Assembly (NCBI RefSeq): GCF_000293805.1
Contig: NZ_AMBZ01000004.1
Span: 62,001 to 126,000 of the forward strand
DNA length: 64,000 nucleotides
Source of the DNA: Paenibacillus alvei DSM 29
Lineage (GTDB): Bacteria > Bacillota > Bacilli > Paenibacillales > Paenibacillaceae
Direction: 5' to 3'
The notes below the pieces were generated by a model. That model was not told where the DNA came from and made no database searches. It was given only the letters and a program-made list of their open reading frames with translations. Positions 1 to 8,614 of the stretch are shown here, piece after piece. Both the position numbers and the translations under genes were made by a program. The first letter of the stretch is position 1, and every line of letters starts with the position of its first letter.

Positions 1-108
1 CGTTCAAAGGTGCCGAATAAGGATGGCGTTGATCCGAATGCTCAGATAACGGCGTTGGCTGATTTAATCAACAATCCAGCTCCTGAAAGGGTGTTGGATG
101 ATGATTGA
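1..108 (+). CDS. Terminase small subunit, C-terminal end (partial)
   Basis: The first reading frame is open from base 1 and ends at TGA 106-108. It encodes 35 residues ending in ALADLINNPAPERVLDDD, a hydrophilic, acidic tail of the kind seen at the end of small terminase subunits. The stop overlaps the start of the large terminase gene (ATG 98 or 101), the coupling expected for terS-terL. The DNA-binding part lies left of the window. Identification rests mainly on position directly upstream of terL. Confidence 0.7.
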   Translation, partial: RSKVPNKDGVDPNAQITALADLINNPAPERVLDDD

Positions 109-1420
109 GTATGCGCCACTTACGGTTAATCAAGCCGAGTATATACGTTGCAGCAAGGACGCCTGGCTCAATGTAGCAGAGGGCGGCAAACGGGCCGGGA
201 AGAACATCATCAACCTGATTGCATACGCCATGTGCTTGGAAGTACATCCGGATAAGCTGCATCTTGTGTTCGGGGTGAGCCTGGGTGCGGCCAAGATGAA
301 CGTTATCGATTCCAATGGTTTCGGCCTGCAGCATCTTTTCGCGGGGCGTTGCAGGGAAGGCGAGTACAAGAATCGAGATGCCCTATACATCCAGACTAAG
401 ACCGGCGAGAAGGTCATTATCATCGCAGGCGGGGGCAAAGCGAACGACGCAGCGCGGATCAAAGGGAACAGTTACGGCACGGTATATGGTACAGAGGTCA
501 ACGAATGCCATCAGTCATTTGTGCAGGAGGTATTTGACCGAACGCTGGCGAGTTCAAGACGGCAGCTGTTCTTTGACCTTAACCCAATGCCGCCATCACA
601 CTGGTTTTACCGGGACATCCTAGACTATCAGGATGAGCTACTGAAGCGTGGGGAAAATCCGGGGTATAATTACGGACATTTCACTGTGCTAGGCAATTTG
701 AGCATCCCGGATGACCGCCTAAAGGCCGTGCTATCCAAGTATGATAAAGGCAGCCTGTGGTATCAAGCAGATATATTGGGTAAACGTACAGCGGCAACGG
801 GGCGGATCTACACAGGGTATACAAAGCAAGGTGTTGTCATTACGCCTGACGAGATCAAGGGCAAGCGGTTCATTGAGTTCAGCATCGGCATCGATATCGG
901 GGGTACAGACGCCACGGTTGCTACACTGACCGGCATGACGCTGGGCTACAAGGACGTTATCCTGCTAGATGGCTATTATCACAAGCAGGGTAAAGAAACA
1001 GGCTATACGCATGACCGGTATGCCAATGAAATCGTGAATAAGATCGTCGAGTGGTCGGAAACCTATCCGGCCTTTTTGTCGTGTACTCACATCTTCGCGG
1101 AATCCGCTGATAAGCTGTTCCGTCAGGCTCTGGCCAATGAGCTGAAGCGGAGAGGTATCCATATTCAGGTTGTGCCAGCATACAAGAAAGAGGGTATTGT
1201 GGATCGGATTCGTTTGACCAGCATTCTGATCAACCAGGGGCGATACAAAGTCATGGCTCATCTCAAACAGTGGCTTGAAGCGCTGGAGAACGCGACATGG
1301 GACGAGAAGGAACGCCAGAAAGGCGAGTGGGTGCGAACGGATGACGGCAGCTATCCAGTGGACTGCTTGGACAGTAGCGAGTATGCTGTGCAGCCGTTCA
1401 AACGGAGATTGGAGGTATAG
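98..1420 (+). CDS. Phage terminase large subunit
   Basis: A 440-residue ATPase-nuclease that would pump phage DNA into the prohead and cut it at the portal. A Walker-A-like segment GGKRAGKN lies at residues 29-36. A motif FFDLNP follows at about 170, and the acidic nuclease segment GIDIGGTDAT begins near residue 264, with D266 a likely metal ligand. The length fits the family. Two adjacent ATG codons (98, 101) are both possible starts; both lie inside the end of the terS frame, so translation is probably coupled. It is followed four bases later by the portal gene. Confidence 0.93.
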   Translation: MMIEYAPLTVNQAEYIRCSKDAWLNVAEGGKRAGKNIINLIAYAMCLEVHPDKLHLVFGVSLGAAKMNVIDSNGFGLQHLFAGRCREGEYKNRDALYIQTKTGEKVIIIAGGGKANDAARIKGNSYGTVYGTEVNECHQSFVQEVFDRTLASSRRQLFFDLNPMPPSHWFYRDILDYQDELLKRGENPGYNYGHFTVLGNLSIPDDRLKAVLSKYDKGSLWYQADILGKRTAATGRIYTGYTKQGVVITPDEIKGKRFIEFSIGIDIGGTDATVATLTGMTLGYKDVILLDGYYHKQGKETGYTHDRYANEIVNKIVEWSETYPAFLSCTHIFAESADKLFRQALANELKRRGIHIQVVPAYKKEGIVDRIRLTSILINQGRYKVMAHLKQWLEALENATWDEKERQKGEWVRTDDGSYPVDCLDSSEYAVQPFKRRLEV

Positions 1421-1423
1421 AAG

Positions 1424-2911
1424 GTGGGGTGGTTTAAGAACATGATCATGAAGATGTTGAGGATTAATCCAGCGCCTGATAATCGAATCATTACGATTAC
1501 GGAGCCATTTTCGTACAATACGAACGTGCTGCGGAATCGGCTCTGGTATCGTGGGGATCCGTCCGAACTGGATCAGTTCTATAAGCAGACAGCCGGTGAT
1601 TCAGTGAGTAAGTCACGCTTCTGGGCTGCCGTCCCGAGCGCCGATCTAGCTATCAGGAAGATCCATTCGGGACTGCCTGCAATGATTGCTGAGCGCCTGT
1701 CTGATATCGTCGTGGCTGACCTGGACGGCATCGAGTTAGAGAGCCAGGAGCAGACGGATCTATGGGATGAGATAGCCAAGGATAACGACTTCGACGAGCT
1801 GGTTGGCGAATCTATCATTGAGACGCTTGTAGCTGGCGATGGGGCATTCAAGATTACGGTGGACACGGACGTTACTGAGTATCCGATCATAGAGTTCTAC
1901 AGCGGCGACCAGGTTAGCTATAAGCGAGAACGTGGGCGACTGCAGGAAGTCATTTTCTACACCGATTACCGTTCTAAGGATAAGGACTATCGCCTTGAAG
2001 AGACGTTCGGGCGTGGATATATCCGGTATCGGCTGCTTAACTCGGAAGGAAAGGAAGTGCCGTTGTCTACGGTGCCTGAGACGGCCGAGCTGCAGGAGGT
2101 TACATATTCAGGTGACTTCATCATGGCCGTACCGCTCATGTTCTTCCGGAATAAGAAGTGGAAGGGCCGTGGTAAGTCGATATTCGACAGCAAGGCCGAC
2201 AGTTTCGATGCGCTAGATGAGGTCATTAGCCAATGGGTGGATGCAATACGCGCCGGACGGGTACAAAAGTACATTCCTGAGGATTTGATACCAAAAAATC
2301 CGAAAGATGGCTCGTTGATGCGGCCGAATCCGTTTGATAATCAGTTCATTCGTGTCGGCAGTGTAATGGCCGAGGATGCCAAGGGGCAGATAGATATGGT
2401 TCAGCCAGCTATCCTGTATGAGGCGTTTGTGGCCAGCTATGCCAGCGCTCTGGATATGTGTCTGCAGGGCATTATTAGCCCATCTACCCTTGGTATCGAC
2501 CTCAAGAAGACAGACAATGCCGAGGCGCAGCGCGAGAAGGAGAAGGCCACACTGTACACTCGTGGCAAGATTATCGAACGGTTAAACGGGGTTATTCCGC
2601 AGCTCGTCGATGTCGTTCTGAAGGTATATAACACGATGAATGGTCGAAGTGCTGGAGAGTATCAGGCAGCTGTATCCTTTGGTGAGTATGCATCGCCGTC
2701 ATTTGACTCAGTGATTGAAAGCGTGGGTAAGGCTCGGACATATGGCATCATGAGCGTTGAACGCGCTGTTGATGAGTTGTATGGGGATACCTGGACAGAT
2801 GAGCAGAAAGCTGAAGAGGTTCAGCGCTTGAAGGATGAGCAAGGTCTACCCGTAGAGGAACCAGCTCTGAATCGTGATGATCCGCCAGACGATTTGGATG
2901 ATGACGAATGA
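1424..2911 (+). CDS. Phage portal protein
   Basis: A 495-residue protein that would form the dodecameric portal ring through which DNA enters and leaves the capsid. Order (directly after terL, before a minor capsid gene), length and a very acidic C-terminus (DDPPDDLDDDE) fit SPP1/A118-type portals. The start is GTG at 1424, preceded by GGAGG at 1411-1415. The stop overlaps the next gene's ATG at 2908 by four bases. No disruption is seen. Confidence 0.9.
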   Translation: MGWFKNMIMKMLRINPAPDNRIITITEPFSYNTNVLRNRLWYRGDPSELDQFYKQTAGDSVSKSRFWAAVPSADLAIRKIHSGLPAMIAERLSDIVVADLDGIELESQEQTDLWDEIAKDNDFDELVGESIIETLVAGDGAFKITVDTDVTEYPIIEFYSGDQVSYKRERGRLQEVIFYTDYRSKDKDYRLEETFGRGYIRYRLLNSEGKEVPLSTVPETAELQEVTYSGDFIMAVPLMFFRNKKWKGRGKSIFDSKADSFDALDEVISQWVDAIRAGRVQKYIPEDLIPKNPKDGSLMRPNPFDNQFIRVGSVMAEDAKGQIDMVQPAILYEAFVASYASALDMCLQGIISPSTLGIDLKKTDNAEAQREKEKATLYTRGKIIERLNGVIPQLVDVVLKVYNTMNGRSAGEYQAAVSFGEYASPSFDSVIESVGKARTYGIMSVERAVDELYGDTWTDEQKAEEVQRLKDEQGLPVEEPALNRDDPPDDLDDDE

Positions 2912-4008
2912 GCAAGTACAACATTCGCAACATATTTGCGGAAATGGAACTCGACCTAATCAAGTCTATGCAGCGTAACCTTAAGCGTCATGAGGACGAA
3001 GAAGAGGAAATGGGCTTCGAGTGGGAACAGTGGCAGCAGCGGAAGCTTCAGGATTTGCAGAAGTACCGTAAGGAAACGCGGCAGATCGTCAGAAAATATG
3101 AGCCAGAAGTCGAACAGGTTGTTGATACAGGTATCAAGGGGGCATTTCGGCGCGGGGTGGATCGTGTCCGTAACCTATGGGATAAGATCACCGGGAAGAA
3201 GCCAAAGGTCGAAGCAGAAGACGGCTCGGATTCCAGCTTCTTCAAGGTGAATGAGGCCCGTGTGAACGCTCTAGCTGCTGCATCTCAAAATGATCTGAAG
3301 AAAGCCAGACACGCCATGTTGCGTCAGGCTGATGACGTGTTCAGACAGACCATATTCAAGGCACAGGTGTACATGAACAGTGGAGCCGCTTCACTTAATC
3401 AGGCTGTCGACATGGCCACAAAGGACTTCCTTGATAAAGGCTTCGATTGTATTGAGTTTTCGAATGGACGGCGAATGAATGTAGCCTCCTATGCCGAGAT
3501 GGCGCTGCGGACATCCTCACAACGCGCTGTGTTTGCCGGTGAAGGAGCCAAGCGTGATCAGTTGGGCATCAGGACTGTGGTCATATCAGCGCACGCTAAT
3601 TGCTCCAAGCTCTGTCTGCCATACCAGGGCAAAGTATTCATTGATGACGTATATAGCAAGGGTACGAAGAAGGATGGTAAGTACCCGTTGCTCAGCACGG
3701 CAATAGCAAACGGTTTGTTTCATCCCGGGTGCAGGCACAACATGACGACATTTGTTCCAGGTAAGAGCCGACTACCGCAGCCTGTGGATGATGAAGAAGC
3801 TTTGGAAAACTACGAGGCTGAACAGCAACAGCGCTACATGGAACGACAGATCAGGAAGTATAAACGCCGTGAGGCTGGCAGCATTGATTTGGCCAATCAG
3901 GAGGCAGCCAATGCCAAGGTGAAAGAGTGGCAGAAACGCCTCAGAGAGCATATCAAGGCGAATGAGCATTTGCGGCGAGACTCTAGGCGCGAACGAATAC
4001 ATGTATAG
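2908..4008 (+). CDS. Phage minor capsid protein (phage_min_cap2 type)
   Basis: A 366-residue protein with a charged, probably coiled-coil N-terminal third. The C-terminal half carries the conserved minor head features: FSNGRRMNVASYAEMALRT, a paired-cysteine segment HANCSKLCLPYQG, and NGLFHPGCRHN. This matches the phage minor capsid protein 2 family, a few copies of which sit in the head near the portal. It starts at an ATG overlapping the portal stop. The 121 bases after it (4009-4129) hold no gene; they contain short GC-rich inverted repeats but no convincing terminator, so transcription probably continues into the scaffold gene. Confidence 0.88.
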   Translation: MSKYNIRNIFAEMELDLIKSMQRNLKRHEDEEEEMGFEWEQWQQRKLQDLQKYRKETRQIVRKYEPEVEQVVDTGIKGAFRRGVDRVRNLWDKITGKKPKVEAEDGSDSSFFKVNEARVNALAAASQNDLKKARHAMLRQADDVFRQTIFKAQVYMNSGAASLNQAVDMATKDFLDKGFDCIEFSNGRRMNVASYAEMALRTSSQRAVFAGEGAKRDQLGIRTVVISAHANCSKLCLPYQGKVFIDDVYSKGTKKDGKYPLLSTAIANGLFHPGCRHNMTTFVPGKSRLPQPVDDEEALENYEAEQQQRYMERQIRKYKRREAGSIDLANQEAANAKVKEWQKRLREHIKANEHLRRDSRRERIHV

Positions 4009-4129
4009 ATTAGGCTCTGGCTGAGACTGCTGGGGCCTGTTCGCCGTTTCGGTACTGTCGGCGGTAAATAACAGGACGTCACCGGGCGCGACCGGGTAAA
4101 AAGCGAAGACGAACAGGGAGGAAAGGGAT

Positions 4130-4705
4130 ATGAATAAAGAACAGTTTATTTCTCTTGGATTTACGGAGGAACAGGCGGAGAAAGCCGCTGCTGCTTCCCA
4201 GGAAGAACTGAAGGGATTTGTGCCAAAATCTCGATTTGATGAGGTGAACGAGGCCAAGAAGAAAGCCGAGAAAGATGCCTCGGATCGCGACAAGCAGATT
4301 GAGGAGCTGGGCAAAACTGCGGGAGTAAGTGAAGAGCTGAAAAAGCAGATTGAGACATTGACTGCAGCCAATAAAGAAGCTGCCGAAAAGCACGCTGCTG
4401 AACTAAAGGAGCTCACACTTACTAACGCTATTTCTGCTGCACTCAACGGTAAGGTACACAATGAGAAGGTTGTAACTGGACTGATCAATAGAGAGAAGTT
4501 GGTCGTAGGGGATGATGGCAAGATTGTAGGACTAGAGGAACAGCTTACGAAACTGAAGACCTCTGATGCGTATCTTTTCAAGGATGACACCCAACAACAG
4601 CAGCAGACGCCTCCTGGATTCCGTGTAGGTGGTGACGGCAACCCGAACCCACCGGCTGCAACAGCGTCTCTCAAAGATGCAATAGCAGCTCATTTTCAAA
4701 AATAA
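4130..4705 (+). CDS. Phage scaffolding protein (GP20-like)
   Basis: A 191-residue, highly charged protein. Residues about 35-105 are rich in Lys, Glu and Ala in a heptad-like pattern, predicting a long coiled coil. The C-terminal part ends in a Gln/Pro-rich linker and a short KDAIAAHFQK helix, as in scaffolds that touch the major capsid protein through their C-terminal helix. Position immediately before the major capsid gene supports the call. ATG 4130 has a strong site (GGGAGGAAAGG) upstream. The 300-residue frame on the opposite strand is a shadow. Confidence 0.88.
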   Translation: MNKEQFISLGFTEEQAEKAAAASQEELKGFVPKSRFDEVNEAKKKAEKDASDRDKQIEELGKTAGVSEELKKQIETLTAANKEAAEKHAAELKELTLTNAISAALNGKVHNEKVVTGLINREKLVVGDDGKIVGLEEQLTKLKTSDAYLFKDDTQQQQQTPPGFRVGGDGNPNPPAATASLKDAIAAHFQK

Positions 4706-4724
4706 TAATTAGGAGTGATTAATA

Positions 4725-5678
4725 ATGGCAGTAACACTGAGTGAGGCAAAGAAAAACGTACAAGATGCCCTAACGATGGGCGTGATTGATGAATTTCAGA
4801 AGAGCAACTTTTTATTGCAAAACCTGACGTTTGATGATGCAGTGTCACCAACGGGTGGCGGTGCCACATTGACCTATGGCTACACACGTCTTATCACTCA
4901 ACCGACGGCCGCTTTCCGTGCCGTAAATGAAGAGTACACACCGCAGGAAGTTACCAAGCAGCGGCATAACGTGGATCTGAAGATCTTCGGTGGCACGTTC
5001 CAAATTGACCGAATCATCGCCGGAATGGGTGGCATTGTGTCTGAGGTGCAATTGCAATTGGAACAGAAGGTAAAGGCTGCACAGGCACTGTTTAACGACA
5101 CGGTAATTAACGGAGACTCCGCAGTAGAAGCGAAGGCATTTGATGGATTAGAAAAGGCCCTGACAGGTTCTAGCACGGAGTATCTCCCTACAGATGCCAT
5201 CGACTTGTCAACATCCGAAGCAGTGGATAAGAACTATAAAGTGTTCTTGGATCAATTGGATGAGTTCCTCATGGGACTAGACGGGACACCTTCTGGCATC
5301 ATGGGTAACTTGAAACTGATCGCAAAAATTCGCGCATGTGCCCGCCGTGCTGGTATGTATACGATCTCGCGTGATGAGTTTGGCCGTCAAGTTGAAAAGT
5401 ACAATGAGACGCCGCTTGTTGACCTTGGGGCAAAAACCGGTACTAATGACCCTGTTGTTGCAACGAAAGCGTCTGGGGAAACTTCGTTGTTCGCAGTGCG
5501 TTTAGGCTTGGATGGTTTCCATGGTGTTTCGATGGCTGGACAACCGCCTGTTCGCACATGGCTGCCTGATTATACGACATCTGGAGCTGTTAAGACAGGT
5601 GAAGTTGAGATGGTTGCTGCTGTTGCACTCAAGGCTACTAAAGCAGCAGGCGTTATGCGCAAGATCAAAGTATCGTAA
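4725..5678 (+). CDS. Major capsid protein
   Basis: A 317-residue protein, probably HK97-fold, that forms the icosahedral shell. It follows the scaffold gene by 19 bases with an AGGAG site. The N-terminal part (TLSEAKKNVQDA) and the segment LKIFGGTFQIDRIIAGMGG resemble capsid subunits of Gram-positive siphophages, and the C-terminus carries a compact LFAVRLGLDGFHGVSM strand region. The call is supported by synteny and length. No cleaved delta domain is obvious, consistent with a separate scaffold gene. Confidence 0.88.
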   Translation: MAVTLSEAKKNVQDALTMGVIDEFQKSNFLLQNLTFDDAVSPTGGGATLTYGYTRLITQPTAAFRAVNEEYTPQEVTKQRHNVDLKIFGGTFQIDRIIAGMGGIVSEVQLQLEQKVKAAQALFNDTVINGDSAVEAKAFDGLEKALTGSSTEYLPTDAIDLSTSEAVDKNYKVFLDQLDEFLMGLDGTPSGIMGNLKLIAKIRACARRAGMYTISRDEFGRQVEKYNETPLVDLGAKTGTNDPVVATKASGETSLFAVRLGLDGFHGVSMAGQPPVRTWLPDYTTSGAVKTGEVEMVAAVALKATKAAGVMRKIKVS

Positions 5679-5694
5679 GGAGAGATGATAAAAC

Positions 5695-5964
5695 ATGGCT
5701 AAAGTAATTGCACCGAACAAAGAATACACCGGCATTTCTGCTGGTGTAACGTTTGCTCACGGGGTTGGAGAAACGGATAACCCACATCTACTCGATTGGT
5801 TTGAGTCAAATGGGTATGAGGTTGAGAGGGAGCCTGTTGTCGAACAGGATAATCAAACTGACATTTCCCCTTCTCCTGATCCCATTGTGCCTCCAGGAGA
5901 TGGAGAGCAAGCAGAGGTTGAAACTGTTGAGAAGCCATCGAGAAGCACAAAAGCCGGAAAGTAG
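5695..5964 (+). CDS. Small phage head protein, unknown function
   Basis: An 89-residue protein between the major capsid and the first connector, preceded by AGGAG. The N-terminal 45 residues (MAKVIAPNKEYTGISAGVTF, then a GYEVE segment) look folded. The rest is a low-complexity Pro/Glu/Lys tail ending KSTKAGK-like. Small proteins at this position in related phages are often decoration or Rho-termination-like head accessory proteins, but no motif decides between these. I do not recognise it with certainty. Confidence 0.75.
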   Translation: MAKVIAPNKEYTGISAGVTFAHGVGETDNPHLLDWFESNGYEVEREPVVEQDNQTDISPSPDPIVPPGDGEQAEVETVEKPSRSTKAGK

Positions 5965-5973
5965 GTGAGCGAT

Positions 5974-6339
5974 ATGGCCTATGCAACAACGGACGAGTAT
6001 GAACGGTACGGTAACGGCAACATCCCGATAGGTGTTCTGGATAAGGCGCTACAGCGAGCATCTGACCAAGTAGACAGTATGACATATAACCGTATTGTGA
6101 CGTGCGGCTTCGATAGCTTGACGCCTTTTCAGCGTACCAATGTAGTCAAGGCTGTCTGTCAGCAGGCTGATTTCCAGTACCAGTATGGTGATTACTTGGA
6201 TGCTCCTCTAGCTGGATACTCTGCAGGCAGCATCAGCCTGTCATTTAAGGCTATCGAGGGAGCTGGCGGGGTAAGGACTACAGAAGCAGTTACAAGCTTG
6301 CTACGCGCTACAGGGCTGACAGATCGGAGGTTGTGCTGA
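5974..6339 (+). CDS. Head-tail connector protein (gp6/gp15-type)
   Basis: About 121 residues, helical, with the segment LQRASDQVDSMTYNRI typical of the adaptor that stacks under the portal. Two starts are possible: GTG 5965 and ATG 5974. AGGTGAG at 5963-5969 is well placed for the ATG, which I prefer. The stop TGA overlaps the next ATG at 6339. Its position as first connector after the capsid genes agrees with the family. Confidence 0.8.
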   Translation: MAYATTDEYERYGNGNIPIGVLDKALQRASDQVDSMTYNRIVTCGFDSLTPFQRTNVVKAVCQQADFQYQYGDYLDAPLAGYSAGSISLSFKAIEGAGGVRTTEAVTSLLRATGLTDRRLC

Positions 6340-6665
6340 TGCGGGGGAAGCTGCCGTTTCCAAAATGGATTAATAATGCAACGGTGCAAGTGCTGAGAAC
6401 AGAACTGTCAGAGGACGGCGAGTCTGTCGAAACGCTAATATATTCAGGATCATGCAACTATGATGAGAAGTCGAAGCAGGTACTGGACAAGGAACGTCGC
6501 CTGATCCGCTTGTCAGGCCGAGTTATCATTGAAGGCGATATCGCCCCCGGTCAACAGATCGAGGGGCTTGTTCGCGTTGCTGGTGTCGAACGGACGATCT
6601 TCCGAACAGAGCGGCCACGCAATCCAGATGGGAGCATCTTCTCCACAGAATTGGAGTTGATGTAG
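6339..6665 (+). CDS. Head closure (stopper) protein
   Basis: About 108 residues, beta-rich, with SGRVIIEGDIAPGQ and VAGVERTIFRTERPR strands characteristic of the small beta-barrel stoppers that close the filled head. An upstream GTG (6333) is in frame, but ATG 6339 is 8 bases from GGAGG (6326-6330) and overlaps the previous stop, so it is the better start. It is followed directly by the next connector at 6666 with no intergenic gap. Confidence 0.72.
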   Translation: MRGKLPFPKWINNATVQVLRTELSEDGESVETLIYSGSCNYDEKSKQVLDKERRLIRLSGRVIIEGDIAPGQQIEGLVRVAGVERTIFRTERPRNPDGSIFSTELELM

Positions 6666-7058
6666 ATGGTGAAGGTTAAAACGAAGATGAACTGCCGTGC
6701 CATCCAAAAGATTTCGTCGGCTCAGCTACAAGCCTTGGAACAAGTTGTGGATGGGAAAACGGAAGGCATCCTGACTGAAATCGCGAACGAACAGGTCGTT
6801 CCGAAGCAGACCGGTGAACTGGAGCGCGGTGCCTGGGTGGACAAGACGGGGCTCAAGCGTGGCAAGGTTAAGATCGTATATGACACGCCGTATGCACGTA
6901 GGCTCTACTGGCACCCTGAATATCGCTTCAGGCAGGATAAAAACCGTAATGCGCAAGGCAAGTGGCTGGAACCATGGGTCAATGGTGAAAAGACGGAGTC
7001 ACTTGTAGGCCGTTTTAAGAAGCTGGTCAAGCGGCTTGCAGGAGGATTTATTAAATGA
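6666..7058 (+). CDS. Minor capsid / tail-completion protein (Minor_capsid_2-like)
   Basis: A 130-residue basic protein. The central VPKQTGELERGAWVDKTG and VYDTPYARRLYWHPEYRF segments are hallmarks of the HK97 gp10/Minor_capsid_2 group involved in joining head and tail. The basic C-terminus fits a protein at the neck. It abuts the previous gene and overlaps the next by four bases (ATGA). The call rests on motif recognition and order. Confidence 0.8.
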   Translation: MVKVKTKMNCRAIQKISSAQLQALEQVVDGKTEGILTEIANEQVVPKQTGELERGAWVDKTGLKRGKVKIVYDTPYARRLYWHPEYRFRQDKNRNAQGKWLEPWVNGEKTESLVGRFKKLVKRLAGGFIK

Positions 7059-7453
7059 CGCTGATGCTATCGGAAATCCGCGATTGGATGAAGACTCAAA
7101 TACAGAGCCCCAATTGGTATATCGGCAAGATAGACGGTAGCAAACCGGAATGTATCGGTTTGTACAATATCAATACCGGCGGAAGGCCATATATTGCAAT
7201 CGGCGGGCTGGATAATACGTCATACGCCATGAAAGCCGTATCCATCTTAATACATTGGTCAAAGAACGCCGATAAAGCGGAGCGCAAGGCCCATGAGGTC
7301 TACGCTTCGCTTTTTGGTCGTGGTGATGCGAGAATCAGCGGCCGTCGCGTAATTACATTTGACATGCGGACACCTGGGCCTGTCAACGTCGGTACGGATG
7401 ATGAGGGCATATACGAATATGTCATAGAGACAACTATTTACTATGAAAGGTAG
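7055..7453 (+). CDS. Tail terminator / minor capsid protein
   Basis: A 132-residue alpha/beta protein whose middle (AVSILIHWSKNADKAERKA) and C-terminus (GPVNVGTDDEGIYEYVIETT) match the pattern of tail-terminator proteins that cap the tail tube and dock to the head. It starts at an ATGA overlap and precedes the tail tube gene, the usual place. Function is inferred from position and pattern; no catalytic motif is expected. Confidence 0.75.
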   Translation: MTLMLSEIRDWMKTQIQSPNWYIGKIDGSKPECIGLYNINTGGRPYIAIGGLDNTSYAMKAVSILIHWSKNADKAERKAHEVYASLFGRGDARISGRRVITFDMRTPGPVNVGTDDEGIYEYVIETTIYYER

Positions 7454-7462
7454 GGAGAGCGT

Positions 7463-7918
7463 ATGGCGACTACTGGTGTTTTCCCAGTACACAATAACGT
7501 TTTTAAGATTGGTATCAATGGACGCGCTTCAGTCGCTCCAGGGGACATGGTTACTGTGAAGGACCTGGAGACATTTAGTCCAAGTATCGACGGTAACACA
7601 GAAGAGTGGACACCGATGGATCAGGGGGGATGGACACGCCGTGCGGTAACCGGGAAAGGGCTGACCTTCAGTTTTTCAGGTAAACGTCACTACGGTGACC
7701 CAGGGAATGATTACATCGCTGGACTACTATTAGGAACCGGACAAGAGGTTGAAACGAAATTCGAGTGGATCATGCCATCTGGGGCGAAGCTCACCATGGA
7801 CTGTGTGATCAATCTTACGCAGCCTGGTGGAGGCGATTCGACCAACATCGATGGATTAGAATTTGAACTGCTATCAGATGGCAAGCCAACATTTACGGCC
7901 GCACCAGTAAAACCATAA
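7463..7918 (+). CDS. Major tail (tube) protein
   Basis: A 151-residue, glycine-rich beta protein placed between the tail terminator and the tail chaperones, exactly where the tube subunit is found. Segments such as MVTVKDLETFSPSIDGNTEE and TGKGLTFSFSGKRH resemble tube proteins of A118-like phages. It is preceded by a GGGAGAG ribosome site. It forms the hexameric rings through which DNA passes. Confidence 0.82.
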   Translation: MATTGVFPVHNNVFKIGINGRASVAPGDMVTVKDLETFSPSIDGNTEEWTPMDQGGWTRRAVTGKGLTFSFSGKRHYGDPGNDYIAGLLLGTGQEVETKFEWIMPSGAKLTMDCVINLTQPGGGDSTNIDGLEFELLSDGKPTFTAAPVKP

Positions 7919-7953
7919 GGTAGTATCAACCAAACCATAAGGGGGATTAATCC

Positions 7954-8259
7954 ATGTCAAAAATTATTAACCTGTCAGATAAATTCGTGAAGGACGAAGT
8001 GTCCTCAATTCAGATCGGCAATAAAAAGTATCCAATCAATAATAGCGTAGAAGCTGTACTTGGTTTTGAGGAACTGGCAGACGGTGCAACGGTCAAAGGG
8101 TTATTAAATGCTATCGAAGGGGCGCTTGGCAAGAAAGCCGTGGATGAAATTGGTGTTTCCAAAATGACCGTTGCGAATTTGAAAGTTCTTATGTCCGGCC
8201 TGGTAGCAGCAATGCAAGGGTTGACGTACGAGGAAGCTGCTGCGCGATTTCAACAGTAG
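7954..8259 (+). CDS. Tail assembly chaperone, zero-frame product
   Basis: A 101-residue protein with the order and size of the upstream tail assembly chaperone, which coats the tape measure protein during tail assembly. It ends at TAG 8257-8259. The adjacent +1 frame is open from 8225 and clearly coding but has no ATG, GTG or TTG before 8360, so a fraction of ribosomes probably shifts +1 to make a 219-residue fusion with the downstream Gp15-type domain. Strong GGGGG ribosome site upstream. Confidence 0.85.
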   Translation: MSKIINLSDKFVKDEVSSIQIGNKKYPINNSVEAVLGFEELADGATVKGLLNAIEGALGKKAVDEIGVSKMTVANLKVLMSGLVAAMQGLTYEEAAARFQQ

Positions 8260-8614
8260 CAGCGGGCCGGATAACTGGTACGATCTGCGAGAAGATTGGC
8301 CATTAATCGAGGCGAGTCTTGCCAAGCAGTATGGTATCCGCATTCGGCAGCACGGGGACATGCCGTGGGAGGAGTTTTGCACCTTGGTGAGCGGTTTGAT
8401 GCCTGACACACCGTTAGGGTCTGTGGTTACGATTAGGGCCGAGAATGATCCAAAGGTAATCAAGGGATTCAACGCCGACCAGAAACGTATTTACAACGGC
8501 TGGCGTAAACGCCGAGCGGAGCGAAAGCTGGATGACCAGGTCAAACTGAATCAAGAAATGCAAGCTCTGGAGACTGCAATGGCCCGCATGTTCGGGGGTG
8601 GCGTAGATGTCTAG
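8225..8614 (+). CDS. Tail assembly chaperone, +1 frame extension (Gp15-type)
   Basis: This frame is open from 8225 to TAG 8612-8614. The peptide between 8252 and 8360 (NSSSGPDNWYDLREDWPLIE and on) has the composition of true protein and matches the bacteriophage Gp15 type, yet the first start codon is ATG 8360. Expression is therefore expected as an extension of the preceding chaperone. A stand-alone 84-residue product from 8360 would lack the N-terminal half of the domain. Its end overlaps the tape measure start by eight bases. Confidence 0.8.
   Translation, partial: RTRKLLRDFNSSSGPDNWYDLREDWPLIEASLAKQYGIRIRQHGDMPWEEFCTLVSGLMPDTPLGSVVTIRAENDPKVIKGFNADQKRIYNGWRKRRAERKLDDQVKLNQEMQALETAMARMFGGGVDV
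8246..8256 (+). promoter_or_regulatory. Candidate +1 programmed ribosomal frameshift site
   Basis: The overlap of the two chaperone frames is limited to 8225-8256. At 8248-8251 the zero-frame codon TTT is followed by C, so slipping one base forward gives TTC, read by the same Phe tRNA (anticodon GAA). The rare-type codon CGA precedes it, and a TAG stop lies two codons downstream. The shift direction is +1 (or -2), opposite to the one-base-missing defects seen elsewhere in this window, so it is not the same sequencing artefact. Confidence 0.6.

Noticed and set aside
3772..4674. 300-residue open frame opposite the scaffold gene
   Set aside because: Ser/Phe-rich shadow of an Ala/Glu/Lys coding sequence; it would overlap two firm phage genes.
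8246..8256. Chaperone frame break as the same sequencing error
   Set aside because: The shift is +1, opposite to all the missing-A cases, and no A-run is present in the overlap.
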